Positions 19,103-30,680 are shown, numbered from the stretch's first letter. The stretch is 42,684 bases of DNA from Seminavis robusta (GCA_903772945.1 CAICTM010000920.1:1-42684), one strand, 5' to 3'. A program made the numbers and translations. The notes: generated by a model from the sequence alone, not told the origin.

Positions 19103-21046
19103 TCAGTACCGTCCTGCAAACTTGGCATTCAGCTTTGTCCTTCCACTACCATCCTGATCGGCAGGAGCACGCCATTCGTCCTTTTTCAAATCAATGGTGG
19201 TTGAGGCTTGCTTTTGGGTTGCAGTAGCGTCTGAATTGGACTTGGGTTTGGCAAATTGACTTCTTGTGTTACCTCCCGTAATGGCCGCCAAGGTGCTTCC
19301 CTGCGGCGGTGGCCCAGCGGGACCCTTTGTTTTCTTCTTTCTCTCCCCGTTGTCATTGCTTGCCATGATTGCAGCCAGTGTCCCCCCTGGTCGAGCCGCA
19401 GGCCCGTTCCTGACTTTTGGCTTGACGCCTGTATCTTCCGAAATTTGATCGTCCGAGCTGCCGTCCGGAGCTGACGGTGATGGTCCCGCGGTCCGCTTTC
19501 GTTTGGGTGGTGGCATCATGAAACCTCCTTCCGTGGAGCTACTTTGTTCTGGTTGTTTTGACATTGGAGGTGGCGGCATCATGCTATTGGATGACGCCAT
19601 GGTTGGTGGAGGTGCCATGTCCTTGTGTTGCTGTTGTTGGATTCGCGCATCCTCCTTGAGTACAAGCTTTGGATTGACAATTTTGAGCAATGCTTTGGCT
19701 TCTGTCAATTGCTCGTCAATCTGCTGTACCTGTTTTTGAAGTTTGTCGACCTGTTCCTTGGCAATGGAGAGATCATTTTGCACAAAGAAAGCTTCCCCAT
19801 CATCCCCGGCAGCGATGAGTCGATCGTATCGTTGTTGCAAGGGAGCGACCTTTTGGTCCTTGGAACGTTGAAGCAATGTATTCTTTTGTTGCCATTGTTC
19901 TTGCAGTGTGTTCCACTTTTTCAACAGCGAGTCTTCTGTTTCCGCCTGATTGCTGTTTTGTTGTTGTTGTTTGGCAAGTTCCTGATCTTTGGTGCGGTCA
20001 AAGAAATCATCCACGTCATCCTCCGCTTGATAGTATTCTTTTCGTTTTTTGCTGCTGTCGTTCTTATTGACTTTGTCTGGAAATAGTTTTTGATAGAGTT
20101 CCTTTTCTCGATCTAAAATTTGTTGATGCAATTCGATTTGTCGCTTGTCATTTTTCTGTAGCTGATGTTCTTGTCCCGTGGTGAGGTCCCCTTTGACTCG
20201 TATCCTTTGACTTTCGGTAGTTACATTGTTGAGTTTGTATTTGAGAGCACAAATTTTCTCCCACGCTTTGAGATGTTTTTCGGGAATATTACCAAAGTTT
20301 TCCAGAGCTCGTTGTCGTGCCATTGCTTCATCTTCTTCGTCGCCATCGTCTTGTTCTGCCGCATAGTCACTGGCTTCGGCCATGGAGATACCCCAAGAAA
20401 CCCCCGAGTCTTCTTCCTTTTCTTCCTTGTCTTGTTCTGCTGGGTTACTGTTGCTAGTGCCATTGTCCTTGTTTTCTGTGGATGCTGCTAATTGTTGCTG
20501 CTTTCCCTTTTCAAGATACTGCTGATTGAGCAGTTCCATTCTCTTGTTGCCTCGTTGAAATTCGGGTGGTCCTTCGAGACAATAAATGCGAGTGGATGCT
20601 CCAAATACAATGACGTCTCCGGGATACAACACCACTCCTCGAGATCCCTTTTGGGTACTATCGGCTGGTTCCGCCTTGCTACCGCACGCCATGGGTGGAA
20701 GTCGCTTCTTGTTGACTTTGGTCCCATGCGACGAGGCGCAATCTCGCAACCATGGCGTTCCTGACGAATCAAAAGCTATTCTGGCATGACAGCGAGAAAT
20801 GGATTCGTGATTCAGGGGAATGTGCACTTGATCCGCGGCACGGCCGAATAGCCAGGAAGGACGTTGGCTGAGGACGGTCTGTGCAATCTCGACGCCATTC
20901 TTGATCTCGATAACTTTCCAAGTTTGGTCCTGAGGTAGCCGAGCCCACTCAGGATCTGGATAGAATTGGTCTTCCAGTGGTGCTAGGGGGGTGATCAGGA
21001 GAGCGGTATCATGGCTACCGGTACTACCATTGCTGATATCGGGCAT
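19103..21046 (-). CDS. SLC4A1AP: Kanadaptin-like FHA-domain protein
   Basis: A 647-residue nuclear-type protein. The FHA domain (about 45-157) has the phosphothreonine-binding residues: GRA at 68-70, SRCH at 84-87, SSHGTKVN at 105-112, then LYPGDVIVFG. Downstream are acidic Glu/Asp stretches, a lysine/glutamine coiled-coil region, and EYYQAEDDVDDFFDRTKDQ, which matches the kanadaptin hallmark DEFYDRT. Another coiled coil (QEQWQQKNTLLQRSKDQKV to EQLTEAKALLKIV) and a Pro/Met-rich tail with NLS-like KRKRT follow. Kanadaptin homologues are linked to splicing-associated complexes, but the role in diatoms is unknown. No intron is needed. The N-terminus carries one copy of TACCGGTA in coding sequence. 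Confidence 0.85.
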   Translation of the reverse strand: MPDISNGSTGSHDTALLITPLAPLEDQFYPDPEWARLPQDQTWKVIEIKNGVEIAQTVLSQRPSWLFGRAADQVHIPLNHESISRCHARIAFDSSGTPWLRDCASSHGTKVNKKRLPPMACGSKAEPADSTQKGSRGVVLYPGDVIVFGASTRIYCLEGPPEFQRGNKRMELLNQQYLEKGKQQQLAASTENKDNGTSNSNPAEQDKEEKEEDSGVSWGISMAEASDYAAEQDDGDEEDEAMARQRALENFGNIPEKHLKAWEKICALKYKLNNVTTESQRIRVKGDLTTGQEHQLQKNDKRQIELHQQILDREKELYQKLFPDKVNKNDSSKKRKEYYQAEDDVDDFFDRTKDQELAKQQQQNSNQAETEDSLLKKWNTLQEQWQQKNTLLQRSKDQKVAPLQQRYDRLIAAGDDGEAFFVQNDLSIAKEQVDKLQKQVQQIDEQLTEAKALLKIVNPKLVLKEDARIQQQQHKDMAPPPTMASSNSMMPPPPMSKQPEQSSSTEGGFMMPPPKRKRTAGPSPSAPDGSSDDQISEDTGVKPKVRNGPAARPGGTLAAIMASNDNGERKKKTKGPAGPPPQGSTLAAITGGNTRSQFAKPKSNSDATATQKQASTTIDLKKDEWRAPADQDGSGRTKLNAKFAGRY

Positions 21047-21881
21047 CTTGATGAATGCTTGATGATTGATGAAATTGTGGGATCAAATGAGAAAGCAGCG
21101 GCCGCGTTGGAAGTGTGTGGGCAGAATGTTATCCTCAATCTTACAGTAGAAATTTATTCTAGGTCCCTGCCATGCATCGGCTACAATTAGTAGGCACTCG
21201 ACACTTTTTGGCCAGACAAATGTATGGATGAGTGGCAGATAGCTCTGATATACAGATAGTATTGTGTCATTGTGGTGATGGGATCGTTGCCAAGTGACAT
21301 AAGGACCAAGAACTAGCCACGTGATATCGAATAGTCAAACGAACTTACAACTAGCCAGGCAGTGGAGTGTTCTGACTGCCAGTTTGGTTGAACCAAGCAG
21401 CAACTCGAACGGTGGCGCTGAAGTCCTCTGAGCGTTCATGGCTGTTGCAGCAAGGGAAATGTCAGGACATGGCCACACGCTACCGTACCTACTGGCCCCC
21501 ATCGTTTTCTCCCCACACGCAAACTCTGCGTCCATCATGCTCCGAGGTTCCCTCTCGTTGAGTTCTTCGGCCAAACTTGCCAGAGTATGGAAAGAGTTCG
21601 TGGACCGTCCCTACATAGACTACGGGTTTTGGTTCGAATCATACCGCCTGTGCTACGGTATCTGGTACGGAGCTGAGGACGCTCGGTATTTGGCGCAGAG
21701 CTCACAGTGTAGCACACGGCACTTTGTCATCGAGCCCGCCACCCTGGTTGCCATGAACGAAGTGGTTCTAAAAACAGAGTAGTACAGTGGAAGGAAGGTT
21801 GTCAGCAAAAACAGGCTATCCCCCGCACTATTACCAGTAAGGTATATGTATGTATTGTAATCAAACAAATTGTGGTGGCAA
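21047..21881. other. Intergenic region
   Basis: The region upstream of the kanadaptin gene extends to the NECAP 3' end. Opposing open frames at 21438-21782 (+, 114 residues) and 21335-21574 (-) overlap, have no motif and look like chance. A GGTTCGAATC string at 21631-21640 resembles a tRNA B box but has no matching stems. Confidence 0.5.
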
Positions 21882-22662
21882 TCACATTCCTGAGGTTCGC
21901 CGAGGGGTATCCTTTGACGATGGTTTCAAGAATCCACCACCGCCACCAGCGGGCTTTTTCGGCTTGCCCTTTCGTTCTCCTAGTAGGAGGAAGATAGAAT
22001 TCAATCAGATAGATTGATGTGAGCGAAAGAATCGAATCATGTGGAGCAGTTTACGCGCTAGCAGAGCACTGACCTGTAGTTCCACTCCCAACCTTGCCAA
22101 TCTTAACCTTGATCTTTTCTCCTTCCTTCAGCCGATAGTCTTTGGCGGGTATCGTTGGTAGATCGACTGGATTCTTTTCTAATTCTCGTTCCTTCCGAGA
22201 ATCCTCCAAAGAAGTGTTGAAATCAAAGGCATCGTTTCGCTCATTAAATGCCATACCAACAAACATATGTCGTCCATTGGCATTCTCTACACGGACCACA
22301 AAATAGCGACTGGAATCCACACATCTGTCTACCGCTCCATCTTTGACGGGACAAACCGCAAAAATAGCTCCTGTATTCCGGTCCACTAGCAGTACCACTG
22401 TCAAATCGCCTCGTTCGACTACCTTGACCATTCCTTGCCAAACTTCTTGGTCCCAGTCGGCGCCTCTCCATCCACCTGCAGTTTGTCTAGGTGGTAGCTT
22501 GAAAACATGCGCATCGTTGATGACGCAGCGAACTCGTTCAATGACTTCGGGATCTTCTAATGATGCTAGGTAGGCAGCAGCGTCGCTGGGAACTCCTGCT
22601 TCTTCGGCGGTAGCTGGACCTCCCTTTGGCTTGCCAGGAGTGCCTTTGGCAGCTTTTTTCAT
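21882..22662 (-). CDS. NECAP: NECAP-like clathrin-coat accessory protein
   Basis: NECAP proteins bind AP-2 and AP-1 adaptors and help control clathrin coat assembly. Exon 1 is 22662-22074, the 94-bp intron has donor GTCAGT and acceptor CTACTAG, and exon 2 is 21979-21882. The join is in phase 1 (GTT-G-ERKGKPKK) and gives 228 residues. The PHear domain spans about 35-165 with VWQGMVKVVERGDLTVVLLVDRNTG, AVCPV, the near-invariant DSSRYFVVRVENANGRHMFVGMAFNERNDAFDF, and then the family motif LKEGEKIKVKIG. The tail ends in a Gly-rich GGGGFLKP stretch and a basic segment. In human NECAP the tail carries an adaptor-binding WXXF, which I do not see here. It is followed on the same strand by a diverged paralogue. 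Confidence 0.92.
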
Positions 22663-23741
22663 GGTAATTCGATCGTGATCTGATTTCCAATTCGAAGGGG
22701 GATATGCTGTTTGCTATCTTTGCTGCTGGTCTCTTGAAGAACAGTCCAATGGAGATAATTTATCCAGTGTCGACTTCGTAACCAGCCAATGGAATCGAAT
22801 CTCGTTTGGTATCTTCAACAGAGCAACTGTAGTAGGTAGCAAGGGTAGCAGATTGTCAAACGGGTAATCATAGGTCTCAAGTCGTCAGCGTCCTCTTTGT
22901 TGGTTTTTGCCGACAACTCTAATCTAGCTGGATGGCAGCCCGCCTAACGAAAACACAATAAGACACTAAGAAGAGGATCCTCTGGAGGTGCACACAGACA
23001 AGTGGCACAGTGCCGCAGTGATTGACCATCCAAAGCAAGACATCCGAGGAATATGGGGCTCTTGTGAGTCTTTTTCCTTGGACTCATGACTCCGTTTGCC
23101 GCCACTCCCACGCGCTCCGATGTCCAGACAGAACACGAAAGTGGGATAAACCTCCTCTTTTGCTGTGGCTCTGTACGACTGTTCTGTTCAGCCGAGGAGC
23201 GGGTAGCAAAAGGGTACCGGTAGGGGAGACGGAAAGAGAAGATTATTCACACCTCTGCGGAATCTTCTGCAGATCTGAGGTCTCAAATAGGTCCTAGATA
23301 GCTAGCAAACTTCTAGTAGAGAGAATGCGGGTGAAAATGTATGTTGTAACCCGGGTAGTGGTGTTTGCTAATCCTTCTTTTAAAAACCTCATTCTACACA
23401 GAGAGAAGTGCGGAGAGAGCAGAGGAGTTTCTTCATCCGCCCTTTGAAACTAAACAGTCTAATATTGTGGGTTGCTTCAGACGGTAATCCCGACCTCTTT
23501 TATTGTAGAGGTTTAATGATATCATGGATCCTGTGATGCAGTCTGCAGTCTGCCGGCCATCGTATGGTACGGTAGAGATGGTAGTACCGGTACCTTGCCA
23601 GCTAGCTAGTAGGTAGCACAGCACAGGAGCCTCGAGAACAGCGTGCTACTGGGTGGTAAAAATGCGGAGAAACAGCTCCCATTGAGAGATATCTGATGTA
23701 AACAAACAAAGCAATGGAAACTACAGCAATACATGGCAACC
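22663..23741. other. Intergenic region between the two NECAP-like genes
   Basis: The 1.08 kb between the paralogues holds only short frames without motifs (for example 23022-23297), two TACCGGTA palindromes (23215, 23585) and a CTAGCTAG at 23602. No RNA gene or transposon is recognised. Confidence 0.5.
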
Positions 23742-24568
23742 TCACCTTTCTCGCTTCTGTCTGACCTCAGTCGGATCATCAAAGTAATCAAAGTTGGCAA
23801 AATCCAGATTCTGGGTTTCTTCTTGGGAAGCGTTTCTTCTGCTGTCCTTGGTATCATTCTTTGGTGGTTTCAGCTTTTCTTTGTCGCCCAGAAAGGGTAG
23901 TTTGACTGGCTTCGATTGTGGTAATACAGGCAAGAATTCTTCAGAGCCAGGTTTTGATTGTAAATGTAGGGGACAATGTGAACAGATAGTTAGATGCCAT
24001 GGTTTTCAATTGAGACCAACAACCACAGAGAACTCAATTCAGCATCACCTGGCTTTTTCTTGAGGATGCCGACTGGCTGTTCCGACTCCAGTTTTCTCTC
24101 CTCCCGATCCTTCTTCGAAGTCGCAATTGCCACCTTAAAGTCAAAGGCATCGTTCCGTTCGTTAAAGGCTATTCCTATGGGATTCTTGACTTTGAGAATG
24201 AAGTATCGGCTGGAATCTGCACAGCGTTCCAATTCATCTTCCTCCAGCGGGCACACTGCAAAGAGTTCATCGGTCACACGATCTAGCAAAAGCAGAAATG
24301 TATGATCCCCTCGTTCAACTACCTTGATGGTGCCTTGCCATAGCTCTTTGGTGAGGGACGTCGCTGACCAGCCAGAAGAAGGCCGAGGTGGAACCTCCAA
24401 AATGTGAGCATCGGGGATCTTGATATACTGATGCTCAACCGATTCAACTAATTTGCCGTACTGAACTCGATTGTCTGGAATTCCAGCTTCCTCGGCACAT
24501 TGTTTTTCGAGTTTCTTATTCTTTGAAGCGCCTTTATTATCATGCCTATGAGCCGACGGTCTCTTCAT
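23742..24568 (-). CDS. Diverged NECAP-like paralogue
   Basis: Exon 1 is 24568-24049 and exon 2 is 23938-23742, with a 110-bp intron (donor GTGATG, acceptor CTGAAG) joined in phase 1 to give KKKP-EFLPVLPQSKP. Met56 of the open frame (24568) is chosen as start because it aligns with the paralogue's start and precedes a similar Lys-rich leader and AEEAGIPDN. The PHear domain is recognisable (ELWQGTIKVVERGDHTFLLL, AVCPLEEDELERCADSSRYF, AFNERNDAFDF). It has lost about six residues of the VENANGRHMFVGMAF strand and lacks the usual KEGEKIKVKIG motif. The C-terminus adds an acidic tail with FANFDYFDDP, resembling adaptor-ear-binding FXXF/DP motifs. An AG-GTGAGG just before the stop could be another splice donor. 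Confidence 0.8.
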
Positions 24569-26298
24569 TTGCAACGTTTTCAGTTTCTTGGATGTTGTTT
24601 TGGTGGTAATGGGTCTATCATCATGGTGTGATGTGCAGTGTGTGGGGAGTTTGTGGGAATTGCCATTCACACTTTTCATTTTCAACCGAAAAGATACCGT
24701 ACGGTACTTAGAAGCCAAACCGTACCCAAGCAAGACTCCTAAGTCTTCTCATCGCTAAGTTTTCGATCCTTTAGGGTGTGAACGCGTCATGCTCTCCGGA
24801 ACTTGATCATTCCTGGCTTGACCTTTCCGTTCCCGCAAAAGAGACAGCTTTCTCGTCAAGCTGCGCTGTATGGTCTCTTGCTGCGGAACAGTGCTTGTCA
24901 AACGGTTTCAAGTCAGTTGGATACAACCTTGAGCACCAGTGGTGTCCGTGTAGTTTTCTCATAGCATGGACCGCAAGAGGTGGGGTTTCACATATGCCAC
25001 CGTGCAACTTGGAGTTGCTTGTAGCCCGCAAGGAATTTCGATGTTTGTTGACCCCGTCGCTATGAGCGGGACTTCCCGTATTTTGAGAAGCAGACTCTTG
25101 ACTTTTAGACTGCCAAAGCGGGCAAAAAGCATGTAGTGATGCTTGGGGTCTGCTCAAAACAAAGGGAAATTTACCATCACACACCATACCATACGGTACT
25201 ACCATAATGACAAGCAATTTTGCCAGCCCAATGAGTGTGGGCACACCCATCAATGAAAACATCACAGCACCTCATTTCCACAAGGTGATCAACCACTTCT
25301 CTGCTGCCCTGGGCTTCATTAGCTATTGCAGGTACGTGTTCTTGCTACCAGCCCATGTGTCTTTGCAGCCAGAACTCCACGCTTGTACTTCCAAATAGCG
25401 TTCTATCAAGGCCGAGCTGCCCACTTCCCAATGCTATGCTTGGCCTTCCTACCGTAGCTAGCTAGTTCAACATGGGTACCACAGGTTAGCTAGCCTGTGA
25501 CGTCACCACGGGGAGGAAACGGTCGTGAGTCAAAGTCAAAAAACAGTCACGAAATGAAAGACTTAGAGACTTACCACGCCCTCCCACAAATTTCAAAAAC
25601 CCCGCCAGTCTCCGAGAATGCTCACCCTCCCGCTGAGGTGTGATCATTTTGTTTTGCTTTTTACCAAGAAAACGGTCATTGTGGGATTGAATAATGGCAC
25701 TTAGGTCACTTCAGAATTCCTGTTTCCGAGATAACACGAATCATTTTTCATTGTACCCATTGCCTCAATGTTTTGCGACAGTGTATTGCTTGGCATCGGC
25801 CAATTCCTGTTATCGTCACTGCGTCTTTGTAGCACCAACACTCCTAGCTCTCAAAAAGAAGATGCGAGAGATTCCTTTCGTACAGTCTTAGTGCAAAAAA
25901 AGTGACTTCCGTCTAGACACACTCCTTCTTTTGGTGATGATTTCAGCGAACTCGCTAATCGCTGGAAATGGCCCAATGCGTGATCGCAGAAATCGCAGAA
26001 AAGAAACGGTGACCACATGTGACCTCTCTGACTTATTTGTGTACTTAGAAGTTTTTTGACCGGTTGTCTTAGAGTCCATCTCCCAAATATCGCCAAGCGG
26101 GACACTGTAGAAAAGATACTAATGGCTACGAAGGATCCCACCCATAAATGATTACTTGCTTGGTGGTCAAAGATATCGCCCTTATCGCCATTTTGTGCCT
26201 CTAAGTTCTAGTAAATCGTGAATCGATCTATGCTCACACTTTTGGTATTTAAAAGCCACAATGTCTAAGTATCAGCGAGTTGCTAATCACCACTTCAT
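24569..26298. other. Long gene-poor region
   Basis: This 1.7 kb has no gene I can support. Overlapping frames on both strands at 24778-25065 (+) and 24807-25265 (-) have no motif. TGACGTCA, a perfect CRE-like palindrome, lies at 25498-25505 and CTAGCTAG at 25458. Part of the right end may belong to the flank of the Merlin-like element, but I could not find its terminal repeats. Confidence 0.45.
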
Positions 26299-27987
26299 CT
26301 AAATAGTTGCTCGCTGTTGCCCCTCATGAAAAAAAATGGACCTGTCGATCTCACCACCTGCCAACATCTCCCCAATTACTTCGTATGCCAAGTCTTCATG
26401 TAGCCGTTCTTCGTCCTCCTCGGTAGCCGTACGTTCCTCCTCCACCATGCGTCCACCCTCCGACACTGGAGTCAAGTCCAAGTCTCCGAAAAGATCCACA
26501 AAGTCCTCGTAGTCGTTGTCGTCTTCTGCCTTCTGCTCCATCTTCTCGGCTTCTTCGGAATCCTCAATCGGGAGGTAGTCATCGTCCTCGTCTTCACAAG
26601 TTCTTTCTCGTTCTTCCTCCATCCTCTCTATTTCATGTACCGTCAGCCGTACCCTGCAGAAGCCCTCCCACATTGCCTCCCACTCGTTTCCCTCGTTCTT
26701 CCTGCGCCACATAAACTGGAACAGGTACTCCTGAAGGTCTACCCCAGTCCGACACTGAACCGGGATCGCCCGCTTAAGAGGTGTCCAGTTCCCTTCGATG
26801 GTCTGGGTGTGTGTTCCTTCCTTGGAAACAAATTCGTACTTGTGACAGAGTGTTTTGTGGTCGTACCCTAGTCGTTCCAGGGATAAGTATCCCTTCCACA
26901 TGTCCGTGTGAATTGTCGATCCTGGGTGGACAAATGTCATGATTGCGTGCTCCAGAGTCTTCCTTGTTCGGTCTGGAACAACCAGGAGCACCATCCTTCT
27001 TTGTTGTGTTCTCTCCACCATTCCGAGCACCCAACTTCCCTTTACTCGTCTCCCTTTGTGGTATTTTCGTTTGGCAAATTTCGACTCATCTATCTCCACG
27101 ATGATGTCATGCCCTCCAATCATGTTGTTGTCGTGTGGCTAGCTGATCACTATCTCCTGTGCCATCTTTCGGCACCATTTGAGCCATCTTATTGCTGTTT
27201 CTCCATCCCATCCCAGCATGCTGCATACCATTTTGTGCGTGGCATTGGTCAACCAGAGATATAAGAGAAGGAGCACTTCATTCTTGGGCAACCGGCAATC
27301 ATGCAGGAAGCTCCCTCGAAAGAATGAATTCGTCCATGGGTTTCCCGGACTCCAAGTCCAGCGACACTCCAGGTTCTGGCATTGCTTTCCATTATCTGTA
27401 GTACTGACTGGCACTGTACGCATGTCTGTGCAGGGGCACATCTCACATTTCGTTGGTGGCTTCCACACGCAGTTTGCTTTCTGGCATCTGCTTTGGTGTC
27501 GTTTCCAGCACGGTTTGACCGGTGCACTGCATCTCCCACAGACGGATGGGATGGTGATGCATCCCTTATGTGCGAGGAACTTTATAGCCGCAGCTTCGTC
27601 GTGGATGACCTTTTCCAGCTCCCTGAGTGTTGGCAGTCCATCTATCTTGTCTTTCCATATGTCTCTGACTTTCCCCTTTCTGGACTTGAACCGGTTGATT
27701 CGCTTGTATGGCTTTTTTCGTTTCCTGGGTGGCTCATCTTGTCTGTTTTCGTGGTCGTTCGTTCCTGGTGGATCGGCACTTGCCACCGCCGGTACTGTCC
27801 GCACTTGAATCGGCTCCTGATTTGTCTCACTGTTCTGTGCCTCACTGTTCACACCTCCAGGAAGTGGGATTGCGTCGCCCCTTAGCTCTCGCAGCAGTTT
27901 CTTGGCGAATGCCTTTGCCTTTCTAATTCCTCCTTGGTGTCCTCTTGGCATTTTTCGTCCTCTTCGATCGCTGGTTTTTGTACCCAA
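26299..27987 (-). pseudogene. Merlin/IS1595(ISXO2)-like transposase with one in-frame stop
   Basis: A single reading frame is interrupted only by a TAG at 27141-27139, giving 282 codons before and 279 after (start Met at 27123 if counted separately). The upstream part has a basic leader, a cysteine cluster (CGRCSAPVKPCWKRHQSRC, then CEMCPC and CQNLEC) likely to bind zinc, and the family region FFRGSFLHDCRLPKNEVLLL. The downstream part is the DDE-type core: VEIDESKFAKRKYHKG (Asp12), IHTDMWKGYL (Asp74) and HTQTIEGNWTPLKR (Glu110 or Asn112), followed by an acidic tail. These are features of the eukaryotic Merlin superfamily and bacterial IS1595/ISXO2. The stop sits a few codons before the catalytic VEIDES. 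TAG is not a selenocysteine codon, so a nonsense mutation is the simplest reading. Confidence 0.9.
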
Positions 27988-28480
27988 ATGTCACACTGTG
28001 CTTGGCAGCAAAATGCTGTACAGCATGACTCTTCCCACAGAAAAACAGTCCATCTTCAACTTGGTATCTTGCGTTCTTTCACGCCATGCCGTACTGCCGT
28101 CCATGCGTCCATGTCGTCACATAGGCGCTACGGGCTTGCACTGAGTATGCGTAATCCCCTACTGGAAAAAGGATGCCAGCCCCTAAGAATGCTTTTGTAT
28201 GAAACCATACTCTAATATAGATTATGATCCTGCTCTGCCTCACCCCTCTATGTACCATACCGAGAGTGCAGCCAGCAATCCAATGAAATAGGTGAACAGA
28301 TCTGCATTCCTGGCGCCCCAACTCCCTCCAGGACCGTTCATCGTTTCTGTTTCTTCCTCTGCCATCAACAATGCCGCATCCCCACAAAAAAGTCCATCAA
28401 ATCTAAGTGTTAAAAAATCATTTTGTTGTCTTTATCGTCTTCATTTCCCTCCTCCCGCTTTAGGTTTCACAGCCTTCAGG
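27988..28480. other. Intergenic region, no clear terminal repeats
   Basis: I compared this flank with 25660-26298 for inverted repeats of the transposon and found none by eye. Near 28463 a CTTTAG-GTTT junction could be a 3' splice site for a 5' UTR intron of the next gene. Confidence 0.4.
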
Positions 28481-30373
28481 ATGGACCCCCCATCAAACCA
28501 GGAGGATCTGTTCCCCGAGCTGTCTCCCGAGGCCATCCGTAGTGCAGATGAAGCAATTGCGCAGTATCTTGCAACTTGCGAGTGTACGGACAAATCCAAG
28601 AGTCCCACTCAACTGTTTTTGAGCGGAGAATACCAGTCTCCTTCCGGTGTTATGACGGTGAGTTCCCTTGAAGCTGAAATGTCCGACAACAACAGAGAAT
28701 AGAAAAGAGCAAAAAGCATTCCGTATTGTTCATCTTACACCGTTACGTCTTATGTGGACACCATTCAGTCGCCGATGAAGTACACCCGTTTCCAAGAAGA
28801 ACCGTCTGCATTGAAAGTGGCTTCCAAGGAATCTCATCACGAAAATGGCAGCAAGATGACCTCCGAGACGGGCGATATCTATCCCGAAACAGGGGGTGAT
28901 GCTGCTTCGAAGAGAAAGCTTAGTCCGGCTAAACCATCTGCTCCCACCCCCTCGTCCCAGATCAACAAGATGCCCCCTCTGAAGCGTTCGTCCATTCCAG
29001 CTGAAAGTGGAAAGTACGTACAAAATGGTACCACCGGATCCTCCAGAGCCCGTGTCAAGAAGCCCATCCCAAAAGATGCTTTAATTCTCACTATCGACAG
29101 CGACAGTGAAGAGGAAAACAGGAAGATGCCCCCTGTTAAGAAGGAAAGTGTACTACCCAGTCACAGCTGGACGGCGACTGTTGTGAAGACAGAGAAAGTG
29201 GAAAAGAAAGCTACAGTTCCCCACCATCAAGGTAGCCGGATCACAGTGGACAAGAACAACAACACCACTGTCTCAGGCGGATACGAGGACTGGCAGATCA
29301 ATGCAGCCAAGAGGGAGATGGCAGAGGTTTATAGAGACGTCATCTCAAAGCACCCACCACCACCACCAGATGGTTGTTCTTTTTTACCTGCTGCGAGACT
29401 CCAGGTGACTGGCCGTACTGCCGAAAGTGCTGCTGCAGTCTCGAAGCAAGGTTCTGTCCAGTCTGCTGCGAGTGCAAGCTTCCCTGGTGTCATGCATGCA
29501 ATGAAGAGCCGGTCATTTGTGACTGCCACTCCAGCTACTGCCAAGCATGCACCACCTAGCGGCCGTGTGGAACGCCAGAGGCGTAAGTCAAAGAAACCGA
29601 TTGAAGTGGCCACTTCGTCATCATCGAGTGAGAGCGAGAGCGAGGAAGAAACATCCTCTGAAGACTCCATGGAAATGGAGTTCAGCAAAGAAGAGCAAGC
29701 CAAGCTGGAACAGATGGGGCCCTACGCAAGAGCAATTTACAAGTCTGAAATCAAGAAAGCTCGAAGGGTGAAAGAAACAGCGGCCAGGCTGAAAGACAAG
29801 TTTGTGAAATACAGTAAAGCCCCCCTGTACAACGGCTCTTCGAAAGAGAACAAGGCACCCAACAGCTACCTTGCACGCAAGAAAAAAGAATGGAAGAAGA
29901 AAGAGGCCCAAGCTCAGGTCCGTCACATCTTGAAGAAAGAAGAAAAGAAAAGCAACAAAATCAAAAAGAAGCCAGGTCGCTCTAAATCCCTTGGACCTTC
30001 TCTGAAGCTTGGAGAGTGGCCCCAGTTCTGGTCGTCCGATAGCATGTTTCACGCTAGAGCCACCAGGAATCCTGGTGCCAGTGGCGTGCACTCCACCCTT
30101 CTGGATGGAGCAGGTAGTACACCAGATTACCGAATCCCAGCGTTGAACCTTAAGTCAAGCGATCGTGCAAGCAAGCAGCGGGTGTTGCAGGCAATGAAAG
30201 TTCCCGCTTTGAAGCTTTTGGTTGCCATGACCAAAAGCACATTGGCACAGGACAAAACTCTCCTGTACCACTTTGTGGATGTGAATGCCAGCAAAGAAGC
30301 CGACCCACCCACACCTGTGGAGAACTGTGTGGCGGCTCTCATTGCTACTCTCGTGGATCTCTACATGGACTAG
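28481..30373 (+). CDS. Large Lys/Ser-rich nuclear-like protein, unrecognised
   Basis: Exon 1 is 28481-28657 and exon 2 is 28769-30373. The 111-bp intron has donor GTGAGT and acceptor ATTCAG and joins GVMT-SPMKYTRF in phase 0, giving 593 residues. The start is taken at MDPPSNQEDLFPELSPEA because upstream codons look like 5' flank. Residues 60-350 are Ser/Pro/Lys-rich and disordered. Residues near 290-330 are acidic (SSSSESESEEETSSEDSMEMEF), followed by a Lys-rich coiled region with NLS-like runs (KKEEKKSNKIKKKPGRSK). The C-terminal 130 residues form the only folded-looking part (GEWPQFWSSDSMFHARATRN to VAALIATLVDLYMD). No family is recognised. It follows a Merlin-like transposase and could be transposon-associated, host chromatin-related, or unrelated. 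Confidence 0.7.
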
Positions 30374-30680
30374 TCTCTCAGACGAAACTTTAGGTAAGTG
30401 TGTTGCCAAAGAAGCAGCTGTGAAAAAAGGAACGAAAAAAAAGAAAGAAAAAGGAACAAAAAATGAAGACCGAAAAGAGTTGTGACTGTTGTGACTGCAT
30501 TCTATTCGCGCAGTCAACAAATAAGAAAATAGTGTGGTAAAAACAGTAGTGGAAGAAGTGATTAAAAAAGTACAGCCTTTTCTATATAGTTATGTTCACC
30601 TTAGCGGGAGAGGGTCTGTATTCTGGAGGGGTGGCAGGGTTTTTTAAAAAAGTGTGCGGGCGCTCCAAGAGTAACAATGT

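Noticed and set aside
21631..21640. GGTTCGAATC resembling a tRNA B box
   Set aside because: The neighbouring bases cannot form a T stem or acceptor stem, and no A box lies at the right distance.
23022..23297. 91-codon plus frame between the NECAP-like genes
   Set aside because: Cys/Trp-rich, no motif, in non-coding-looking DNA.
25498..25505. TGACGTCA as a CO2/cAMP-response element
   Set aside because: The palindrome is real, but no gene lies close enough to be controlled by it.
27139..27141. In-frame TAG in the transposase as a recoded or selenocysteine codon
   Set aside because: Selenocysteine uses TGA, no known readthrough context is visible, and a 17-bp intron around it would be too short; a nonsense mutation is simpler.
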